The translations under genes and the position numbers were made by a program. This document shows positions 8,231-14,243 of a stretch of DNA of 21,566 nt, piece by piece (the first letter of the stretch is position 1; each line of letters starts with the position of its first letter). The notes under the pieces are model-generated. The model saw only the letters and a list, made by a program, of their open reading frames with translations. It did no database searches and had not been told where the DNA came from. The stretch is from an uncultured Eubacteriales bacterium (GTDB lineage: Bacteria; Bacillota; Clostridia; Peptostreptococcales; Anaerovoracaceae): positions 1 to 21,566 of the forward strand of contig CAJUEB010000012.1 in the NCBI GenBank assembly GCA_910585135.1. The letters are read 5' to 3'.

Positions 8231-8371
8231 TTATTGATAGAGGCTGTCCGAAATCCTGTCAATATCCATGATCATCTTCATAAGCTTTTCTTTTGGATAA
8301 GCGAAATTTGTATCAAGCCACATGGTAAATGAAGCGACAACGCCGCTATAAAATGTTGTTTTTGGCGATGT
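8231..8371 (-). pseudogene. C-terminal remnant of a TetR-family regulator
   Basis: The minus-strand frame right after the lipoprotein stop reads on for about 46 residues, with FYSGVVASFTMWLDTNFAYP followed by KEKLMKMIMDI, and ends at TAA (8233-8231). This matches the last helices of TetR-type regulators, where FY-G-----W------P-EEL is common. There is no start, no DNA-binding domain and no ribosome site. The piece directly abuts the lipoprotein gene's stop codon, so it looks like the end of a deleted gene. Assigned by eye from the motif only. Confidence 0.6.
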
Positions 8372-9361
8372 CTATTTCTGCACTGCGGAATTGATGATCG
8401 GCATCAGAAGCTGTGGATCAGCTTGTTCGGCAAACAACATTTCAAACCAATATATTTTCCCGCTATAATCCAGCAGGGCGGCGATGCATACTTCCCCATC
8501 GGCGTTATTTCCTGCAATGAATTCGCATGTCCCCAAGTTACAGTCGGATGAAGAGCGTTCATACGTTTCAAGGTCATACACATCAGAAAGCAGATCTGCA
8601 AGTTCGGAAGCACTGGCGTCATAGTACTCGGAACTCAATATGTATGATATGCCAAATTCAGTATAGTGGTCTCCGAACTGTCCATACCACTGTTCATCAT
8701 AAGCATCTTCGGTTGCTTCAAAGGTCAATGGCTGGTAATTGTCGGGAATGGTAAATTGGATATCCCCGCACGAGATGTTTTGCATACCGACTGCATCATC
8801 TGTGAAACTGATCGAATCGATGATATCATCCATGAATCCTTCCGGCAGGTCATTATCGGTGAGCATGTAGATCTCAAAGCTATACAGAATGCCATCTTTT
8901 AATAGGTAAATCACATTTGTGGTGGTTTTATCAGAACCGCTCTCTCGTGAATAATATCCACGTTTTCCCTGGATTCCGTCAATGGTGAAATTTGTATATT
9001 CTTCTGTATAATCGCCCGAAACGAAGGTGGCAGTAATGCATTCGGTGAGTTCATCGTTGTTGTACGGGACAAACATTGAAATGACAGAAACATCATAGTC
9101 ATCGTGGTAATAATATTTGATATCGCGGAGTGTTTCTTCAAAAGGAATCGTTTCGTCGCTGCTTTCGGGTTCCGTGGCTTCCTCATCCACTAGGTCGAGT
9201 ACATTCTGGATCGCAGTATCTTTGTCCTCCTCCAGAGTTAAATCGCCGGGAAGGGAGTAAGTTACCCCGTCCATGGTATAGGATACCGGCTCTGGTGAGC
9301 AGGCGCACAGCGAAAATGCCATCAAAATAGCCGTTAGAAAAATAAATAAAATCCGTTTCAT
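8372..9361 (-). CDS. Two-domain surface lipoprotein of unknown function
   Basis: Secreted lipoprotein of 329 residues. It has a Lys/Arg start, a hydrophobic signal segment (4-18) and a lipobox ending LCAC with C21 as the lipidated residue. The mature part is acidic and rich in Asp, Glu, Tyr and Ser. It falls into two similar-sized halves (about 26-190 and 195-329). Each begins with a short beta-like segment of the type T-PD/PG (YSLPGDLTL, FTIPDNYQPL) and ends with a section about the size and charge of the other, suggesting an internal duplication. The ribosome site is AGAAGGAG about 7 nt upstream. I know no function for it. It may bind a ligand outside the membrane. Confidence 0.85.
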   Translation of the reverse strand: MKRILFIFLTAILMAFSLCACSPEPVSYTMDGVTYSLPGDLTLEEDKDTAIQNVLDLVDEEATEPESSDETIPFEETLRDIKYYYHDDYDVSVISMFVPYNNDELTECITATFVSGDYTEEYTNFTIDGIQGKRGYYSRESGSDKTTTNVIYLLKDGILYSFEIYMLTDNDLPEGFMDDIIDSISFTDDAVGMQNISCGDIQFTIPDNYQPLTFEATEDAYDEQWYGQFGDHYTEFGISYILSSEYYDASASELADLLSDVYDLETYERSSSDCNLGTCEFIAGNNADGEVCIAALLDYSGKIYWFEMLFAEQADPQLLMPIINSAVQK

Positions 9362-9930
9362 AACACTTCTCCTTCTATAAATAATAACAACATATGTTTC
9401 GGGAACTAAGGTTTTTAATGGTACACTTTGCGTGCTTTCTGTGGCACTGCCAGGTCATTGTAATTCCTATAGAGCTTGCAAAAAGGCTTGTCCGGCAGGG
9501 GCTTGTTTTATGTGATTTCACTGCAATTTATGATATCTTTTACAGTTATCATACCACATACTCCCTATCTATACGATAAATTTATATTATTCCATTTTCC
9601 TTGTTTTCTGCGGTTTGTTTCGTCATTATTACGATATGGCATAGATGCACAATTATTTTGCAGTGATACATCTATGAGCGGAGTCTTCATGGTTTTATTA
9701 TATTGCGTCAATTGCAGATCATCAACGAAAAATTAGACGATTTATGTAATTTTTTTTGGAGTCAGTATGTTGTTGTCAATTTGCCTGATTTTTGTTATGC
9801 TGTGCATAGAGCGGATGCGCAAAGGAATGTGTTTCCGCTAAGGTGTATATCCCAGCGGTGTGCCGGTGGCTTGTATTTGGCGTGCAGGAAAAGCCGGTGA
9901 ATGCCGGATCAGTGAAGGGAGACGAATACA
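9362..9930. other. 569-nt intergenic region between lipoprotein and small TM protein
   Basis: Divergent intergenic stretch. It holds the likely promoter of the small + strand gene (9773-9801). It also has an inverted repeat CATAGATG (9640-9647) / CATCTATG (9669-9676) with a 21-nt loop. Short open frames on the + strand (9394-9579, 9703-9900) lack ribosome sites and family resemblance. A piece of the second, reading QLQIINEKLDDL, is coiled-coil-like and could be gene debris. No clear promoter for the lipoprotein gene was found. Confidence 0.5.
9773..9801 (+). promoter_or_regulatory. Promoter upstream of the small TM protein
   Basis: TTGTCA (9773-9778), a 17-nt spacer and TATGCT (9796-9801) preceded by TGT (extended -10). 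Transcription would start near 9808, giving a leader of about 120 nt before the ATG at 9931. Confidence 0.6.
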
Positions 9931-10089
9931 ATGTATGATAAAAAAGACGATTCGCCTGAAATGAAACGCAGGGAACGGTTTCGCAGACCCTCCCAGCAGC
10001 AGTCGCCCGTCGTAGCGACAAAGCGTGCCTTGCTGATGCTGCTTGTCTGCCTTCTTTGCCTGATCTGCGTCCGCATGATTCTTCGTTAG
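9931..10089 (+). CDS. Small single-helix membrane protein (52 aa)
   Basis: Short gene with AAGGGAG about 9 nt upstream of the ATG and a good promoter 130 nt upstream. Residues 1-32 are very polar, with many Lys, Arg, Asp and three consecutive Gln. Residues about 33-48 (ALLMLLVCLLCLICV) form one hydrophobic helix, ending RMILR. The positive charge before the helix predicts a cytoplasmic N-terminus. It contains three Cys within the helix. No family recognised. The convergent HAD gene ends about 90 nt downstream. Its ribosome site, promoter and clean topology make it more likely real than the overlapping minus-strand frame. Confidence 0.6.
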   Translation: MYDKKDDSPEMKRRERFRRPSQQQSPVVATKRALLMLLVCLLCLICVRMILR

Positions 10090-10181
10090 GGAAAAGGCAG
10101 GCTTGAACAAGAGCCGCAGGGTAGATGGTGGAAGCCCTGCTTTATATGCAGAAGCAAACGAAAACGCTAAATATTTGCAAG

Positions 10182-10865
10182 TCAAATTAAACGATAAATT
10201 GCGTGCAAATCGGTTATTTCATGATCGATTTTCACATTGCCCTGGCGCGGTTTGTTTTCGGGGTTATACCAGCAAGTGGTGATTCCTACATGATTGCCGC
10301 CTTGAATATCACTCGTCAGGGAATCCCCGATAATCATCACTTGTGATTTGTCTGATGGCCGGATTTCCGCGAACACCTGGTCAAAAAAATGAACGTCTGG
10401 TTTTTCGACGCCAAGCTGTTCCGAAAGGAAAATTCCGTCCATCAATTCGCCCAGCCCGGAAAGGCGCAGCTTTTTTGATTGCGCCGTGATCGTTCCGTTG
10501 CTTACCACATACTGCTTTACCTTCCCGCAAAGCGATTTTACGATGTTGTAGCTATCATCACAGAAAACGATCGTATCGCCAAGGCTTGATTGATATTTTT
10601 CATTAAATTCAGCGGCGACGGTAACGTCAAGCCCTTCCGCATCAAAGAAATCTTCGAATCTTTTAATCAATATTTCCGGCTTGGTAAGTTCTTTTCTCTC
10701 AAGACGTTCCCAATATATTTTATTGATTTGGGAATACCGCTTCAGCATTTCGTCGGAGCAGCTGCCAAAGCCGTATTTCTGAAATAGGTTTCGGATTGCA
10801 TTTTTTTCGGCGGCAGCAAAGTCGAGCAGCGTGCCGTCAACATCCCATAAAAGCGTCGTAACCAT
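10182..10865 (-). CDS. YjjG-like HAD-superfamily nucleotidase/phosphatase
   Basis: HAD hydrolase of 227 residues. Motif I is WDVDGT with nucleophile D8 and acid/base D10. The helical cap (about 18-95) includes YSQINKIYWERLERKELT, which resembles the YjjG group of non-canonical pyrimidine 5'-nucleotidases. Motif II is VVSNGT (S122), motif III K155 in EKPD, and motif IV IGDSLTSDI with D181 and D186. The start is set at 10865: GGAGGG lies 12 nt upstream and the predicted promoter starts transcription near 10904. An in-frame ATG at 10889 has no ribosome site and would leave almost no leader. By family, it would dephosphorylate nucleoside monophosphates or other small phosphates in the cytoplasm (house-cleaning). 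Exact substrate is uncertain. Confidence 0.88.
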   Translation of the reverse strand: MVTTLLWDVDGTLLDFAAAEKNAIRNLFQKYGFGSCSDEMLKRYSQINKIYWERLERKELTKPEILIKRFEDFFDAEGLDVTVAAEFNEKYQSSLGDTIVFCDDSYNIVKSLCGKVKQYVVSNGTITAQSKKLRLSGLGELMDGIFLSEQLGVEKPDVHFFDQVFAEIRPSDKSQVMIIGDSLTSDIQGGNHVGITTCWYNPENKPRQGNVKIDHEITDLHAIYRLI

Positions 10866-10910
10866 AGTCGTTTTGATCCCTCCATCCATTCAGGCACTGT
10901 CATTGCTATT

Positions 10911-10939
10911 ATCATATCTCTTTTTCCCTGAAAATGAAA
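10911..10939 (-). promoter_or_regulatory. Promoter of the HAD gene
   Basis: Minus strand: TTTCAT (10939-10934), a 17-nt spacer and TATGAT (10916-10911). Start is expected near 10904, giving a leader of about 38 nt to the ATG at 10865. Confidence 0.5.
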
Positions 10940-11295
10940 CAAGTTTTTTAAATGGAACATTCTATGGAAAACCTTTTTTCCGGCCGCCTGCTTTTGACGT
11001 GCCATGGCTTCATAGCATTTTCGTCCCGCGACATTTTTGTTTCGCAGGGTTTTATCCCTTGATTCCGCATAGCATAAGTGCTAAAATGTTTTCATATATG
11101 TCCACGGATGCAAACCGCAGGACATGGCGGCAGCGTGCGCCTTTGCATGGCAAAGGGCAAGGCGGATGAATCGGCAGCGGTAAAGCATAAAAGCATACAG
11201 AAGCGAAAAAGTGTAGCGAAGCGCAAATGTGCGGTCAGGTATCAAGATCGGTAAAGCATAGCGCATAATAAAAAAAGAAAGAATGGAGAACAGTC
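10940..11295 (+). other. Leader region of the carrier-protein operon with direct repeats
   Basis: Intergenic part of the HAD/carrier-protein divergent region. It contains the + strand promoter at 11059-11087, then a 200-nt leader. The leader has a small hairpin, CCTTTGC/GCAAAGG around ATG, near 11140-11157. It also has an exact 12-bp direct repeat CGGTAAAGCATA at 11178-11189 and 11249-11260. No gene seen. Confidence 0.5.
11059..11087 (+). promoter_or_regulatory. Promoter of carrier protein-MBOAT operon
   Basis: TTGATT (11059-11064), 17-nt spacer, TAAAAT (11082-11087). Transcription would begin near 11094, about 200 nt before the carrier-protein ATG, leaving a long leader. Confidence 0.55.
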
Positions 11296-11523
11296 ATGAA
11301 AGAAAAAATATTGGAAATTTTGACGGATATCAGGCCGGACATCGATTATACGAACGAAACCGCATTGATTGATGACGGGGTTTTGGCGTCCTTGGACATC
11401 GTCGCCATCGTGGGCGAATTCAATGAGGAATTCGATGTGGAGATTTCCGTAGAGGATCTCCTCCCTGAAAATTTCAATTCAGTAGATGCTATGGTGACGC
11501 TGATTACAAAGGCGCAGGAATAA
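11296..11523 (+). CDS. Acyl/D-alanyl carrier protein (DltC-like)
   Basis: Acidic carrier protein of 75 residues with the four-helix phosphopantetheine-binding fold. The modified serine is S32 in GVLASLDIV; the usual Asp before this Ser is Ala here, but the SLD-V pattern is intact. It is far smaller than fused carrier domains and lies directly before an MBOAT acyltransferase (149-nt gap, same strand), as DltC lies by DltB. It is therefore more likely a dedicated carrier for surface acylation than the fatty-acid ACP. The ribosome site GGAG is about 8 nt upstream. It would receive an acyl or amino-acyl group from an adenylating ligase, for which the gene at 14244-16205 is the local candidate. 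Confidence 0.9.
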   Translation: MKEKILEILTDIRPDIDYTNETALIDDGVLASLDIVAIVGEFNEEFDVEISVEDLLPENFNSVDAMVTLITKAQE

Positions 11524-11672
11524 GACTGGGCAAGAAGGACTGAAGCAGGCTTCTCGGAGAAGAAAGGCTGGAAGCAGTCTTGGCAAAAGCCAGATGAAAA
11601 CGGTTCTGGCAAAAGGCAACCGGAACTGGCCAGCTTGTGAAAGCGGCCGGGAAAAATCAGAGGTAATAGTAA

Positions 11673-13250
11673 ATGGCATTTACGTCGTTTTATTTTTTAG
11701 TGTTTGTGGCAATCGTCATAGGCGCATATTATGTGACCCCGATAAAAGGCAGGTGGCTGGTTCTGTTGGCAGCCAGTTATGCCTTTTATTTGATATCCAG
11801 CCCGAAAACGTTTGTTTTTTTGCTTTCGGCAACGGTGATCACTTTTTTAGGCGGATGGTATATCGGGGCGCAGAATGCGGCGCACAAATCTTATTTAGCA
11901 GCACATAAGGAATCGCTTTCCAAAGAAGAGAAAAAGGCACTCAAGGCAAAGGTTCAGAAGAAAAAGCGCCGGGCGGCCGCGTTGATTCTGATTTGCAATT
12001 TTGGCGTGCTGGCATTCCTGAAATATTTTAAAGTGTACCTGGAATTGCTGGCGGACAAGCTGGGAGGGATTGCGCCGGATCTGGGCGTTTTGATTCCCCT
12101 TGGTATTTCTTTTTATACGTTCCAGGCGGCGGCGTACATCATTGACCTTTATAGGAATAAGATTGAGGCGGATCATAATATCCTCAAATTCGCATTGTTT
12201 ATGTCGTTTTTCCCGCAGATTATACAAGGCCCGATCGCCAGGTATGATCATTTGGCGGGGCAGCTATACGAGGGACACGCGTTTTCCTATACGAATTTGG
12301 CACATGGGATGCAGCTTGTGCTGTGGGGCTTCTTGAAAAAGCTGGTGATCGCTGACCGGGTGGCGATTTTGGTCAATCAGGTATTTGAGCATTACGGGGA
12401 TTATTCCGGCGGTATCGTGCTGGTGGCGCTGCTGTTTTACACCATCCAGATTTATGCGGATTTTTCCGGCGGCATTGATATTGCCAGGGGCGTAGCGCAG
12501 ATGATGGGGATTGAAATGGGACATAATTTTATGCGCCCGTATTTTTCCGATAGCATTTCTGAGTTTTGGCGCAGGTGGCATATGTCGCTGAGCTTTTGGT
12601 GCAGGGATTATATCTTTTACTCAATTTCGCTTTCCAAGTTTTTTGGCAAAATGGGGAAGCGTTTGCGGAGCGTGTTCGGGGATCGCATTGGCAAACTGTT
12701 CCCGGTGCTGGTGGCGCAGATGGCGACGTTCCTTACGATCGGGCTGTGGCATGGCGCGGAGTTTAAGTATATCGCTTACGGTTTGTATAATGGCGGGATC
12801 ATCATTTTGGGGCTTTTGCTAGAACCGTATTTAAAGAAAGCCGTGCAGGTTTTGCATATCAATACTGCGCATAAAGGCTGGAAAGTGTTTCAGGTTTTGC
12901 GGACTTTTTCGCTGATTGTAATCGGCCGGATGTTTCCGAAAGCAGTCTCTTTTTCGGCGGCTTTATCGATGTATGCATCCATTTTTCAGCCGTGTACAGC
13001 GCCTTTTGTGGGGACACTTTTCTCGCTCGGTCTTTCCGGCGGGGATTTTGTGGTGATATTGCTGGGCTGTTTAGTGTGGTTTGTGATTAGCTGGAAGCAG
13101 GAAAAGGGTCTTAGAATCCGGCAGTCAATGGATGAAATGCCTGTCTTGCTTCGCTGGGGGATTCTCTTGGCGGGCTTTGCCGCGGTTTTGGTTCTGGGCG
13201 TGTACGGTCCGGGATATGATGCGAGCGCGTTCATTTATCGGGGATTTTAG
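11673..13250 (+). CDS. MBOAT-family O-acyltransferase (DltB/AlgI-like)
   Basis: Membrane-bound O-acyltransferase of 525 residues with about ten or more helices. Family hallmarks are IPLGISFYTFQAAAYIID (about 141-158), FFPQIIQGPI, and the channel region SISEFWRRWHMSLS with H303 and TIGLWHGAEF with the proposed catalytic H360. Residues 68-100 form a strongly basic, Lys-rich cytoplasmic loop. AGAGGTAAT precedes the ATG. Known relatives take an acyl group from a carrier protein on the cytoplasmic side and transfer it to a polymer or sugar outside (D-alanine in DltB, acetate in AlgI). Here the adjacent carrier protein supports a carrier-linked donor. The SGNH-type partner usually found next to it is not adjacent, but one is at 20866. 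The exact acyl group and acceptor are unknown. Confidence 0.93.
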   Translation: MAFTSFYFLVFVAIVIGAYYVTPIKGRWLVLLAASYAFYLISSPKTFVFLLSATVITFLGGWYIGAQNAAHKSYLAAHKESLSKEEKKALKAKVQKKKRRAAALILICNFGVLAFLKYFKVYLELLADKLGGIAPDLGVLIPLGISFYTFQAAAYIIDLYRNKIEADHNILKFALFMSFFPQIIQGPIARYDHLAGQLYEGHAFSYTNLAHGMQLVLWGFLKKLVIADRVAILVNQVFEHYGDYSGGIVLVALLFYTIQIYADFSGGIDIARGVAQMMGIEMGHNFMRPYFSDSISEFWRRWHMSLSFWCRDYIFYSISLSKFFGKMGKRLRSVFGDRIGKLFPVLVAQMATFLTIGLWHGAEFKYIAYGLYNGGIIILGLLLEPYLKKAVQVLHINTAHKGWKVFQVLRTFSLIVIGRMFPKAVSFSAALSMYASIFQPCTAPFVGTLFSLGLSGGDFVVILLGCLVWFVISWKQEKGLRIRQSMDEMPVLLRWGILLAGFAAVLVLGVYGPGYDASAFIYRGF

Positions 13251-13566
13251 GTGCGACCGGAATATGCCCCGATGGCACGGGCGCGGCTGGCTGGCATATG
13301 CTGAGGGGATGCGGGCGGCTGATATATGCTCAGGATGCGCGCGGCTGGAATATGCCTGGAATGTTCGGGCAGTATGGGATGTGGGTGCGGATCGTTAGTA
13401 TAGACGGCTGATGAGGGCGGCTGGATGGGAAAAATGAATGAAAGGAAAATGTGCCTTGTACGGTTTGGTGAAGACGAAACGTGCAGGACATTTTTTTGGT
13501 GAATCATAAATAAGTAAATCGTAATTGATAAAATGAAAATGGCGTGGTATCGTGTAACTGCTATGA
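13251..13566. repeat. Degenerate ATATGC tandem repeat and non-coding DNA
   Basis: Directly after the MBOAT stop, four imperfect copies of a 26-34 nt unit occur within 13254-13363, roughly CGGCTGG-ATATGC-CTGGGATGC. Their ATATGC cores begin at 13262, 13296, 13324 and 13350. The rest of the stretch has no gene I can support. No typical terminator for the MBOAT operon was seen. Confidence 0.5.
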
Positions 13567-13719
13567 ATGAAGGCAGGCTTATGTTTATTGGCAGAAAACG
13601 TGCAGTTGTATTCATTTGCGAAAAGTGGTTTTACAAACGGTTGTGTGGAGGCTGCCCGTGAGATGGGGAATGTTACGCTGGTGTCGTACCAAAGCCTTTT
13701 AGAGAAAATCATGGAATGA
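13567..13719 (+). pseudogene. C-terminal stub of a DUF234/Mrr-like nuclease-fold protein
   Basis: A 50-codon frame ends in LYSFAKSGFTNGCVEAARE, then MGNVTLVSYQSLLEKIME and a stop. The pattern FSKSGFT---------G-V-LV----L is the end of the restriction-endonuclease-like domain found at the C-terminus of DUF234-type AAA ATPases and, more loosely, Mrr-type nucleases. The first Met (13567) directly follows an in-frame stop and has no ribosome site. A full-length gene would need several hundred more residues, so this is probably a gene remnant and marks an old deletion or insertion edge. Assigned by eye. Confidence 0.55.
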
Positions 13720-13789
13720 TCGATTGCCTTGCGCTTTAGAGGCCGTCTTTTGTTTTGCCTTTGAAGCGCGCTGTTTTTACCTGCGTCGT

Positions 13790-14052
13790 TTCTCTTATTT
13801 TTTTAATAAAGCGCTTTTTCAGAGAAAATCGGGGTGCTTGTTCCTTGTTTTCCTGTAAAGGCGGGGGGTTTTCTCTGGATATATGCTAATTTTTAATAAA
13901 TGAGAGAATTTCAGGGCTGTTTTTCTCTATAAAGGGTCGTTTGGCGGAGATTGTAGAGAATAGGTTTACATAATCGCGCGTATATCTTTCTTTTTCCGCT
14001 GGATATGCGGTGAAATTCTCTTAAAATGAAGATTTTCGTTTTTTTAAGAGAA
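13790..14052. repeat. Four 37-38 bp units bounded by TTCTCT and AGAGAA
   Basis: TTCTCT begins at 13790, 13871, 13923 and 14016, and AGAGAA begins at 13821, 13903, 13955 and 14047. They alternate strictly, so each unit is an inverted pair spanning 37, 38, 38 and 37 bp. The two half-sites sit 31-32 bp apart, about three helical turns. The last unit has 13 perfectly matched bases per arm (AATTCTCTTAAAA and its complement). Interiors and gaps between units (44, 14, 55 bp) are not conserved. No coding frame covers the region. It is unlike any repeat family I can name. Confidence 0.6.
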
Positions 14053-14139
14053 TTGCGATTGCACAAACCTTAAATGATAAAGTCAATTCTTTGCGGCTGG
14101 GAAATTTTGAGTTACTCCCGGTCGTGGAAGTGCGTTATG

Positions 14140-14173
14140 AAACAGGAAATATCGTTTGCGATATTTCCTGTTT
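14140..14173. terminator. 15-bp perfect hairpin at the ligase 3' end
   Basis: AAACAGGAAATATCG (14140-14154) and CGATATTTCCTGTTT (14159-14173) pair perfectly around TTTG. It lies 70 nt beyond the ligase stop and could end transcription from both sides, but neither flank has a real T-run. A near-copy of its left arm and loop recurs at 16391-16414, upstream of the same gene, so it may instead be a dispersed palindrome. Confidence 0.45.
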
Positions 14174-14243
14174 CGGTTTATTCGCCGCTGAATTTAATTT
14201 TTCACAGGCTCGCTATATAGGTTCGCCACATAGATCCGCTACA

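Larger units (their letters stand above)
13720..14243. other. 524-nt gene-free region between nuclease stub and ligase
   Basis: AT-rich, T-tract-rich stretch with no supportable gene. It contains the TTCTCT/AGAGAA units (13790-14052) and the 15-bp hairpin (14140-14173). Both neighbours point their 3' ends here. Confidence 0.5.

Noticed and set aside
9394..9900. Two short + strand frames in the lipoprotein/small-gene gap
   Set aside because: No ribosome sites, no family pattern, and the second starts with TTG and runs through the predicted promoter at 9773-9801.
10866..10889. Earlier HAD start at 10889
   Set aside because: No ribosome site, and it leaves only about 15 nt from the predicted transcription start; the Met at 10865 matches the family N-terminus.
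13790..14052. CRISPR-like array
   Set aside because: The repeats are 6-bp inverted pairs rather than direct repeats of 24-40 bp, the gaps vary from 14 to 55 bp, and no cas gene is nearby.
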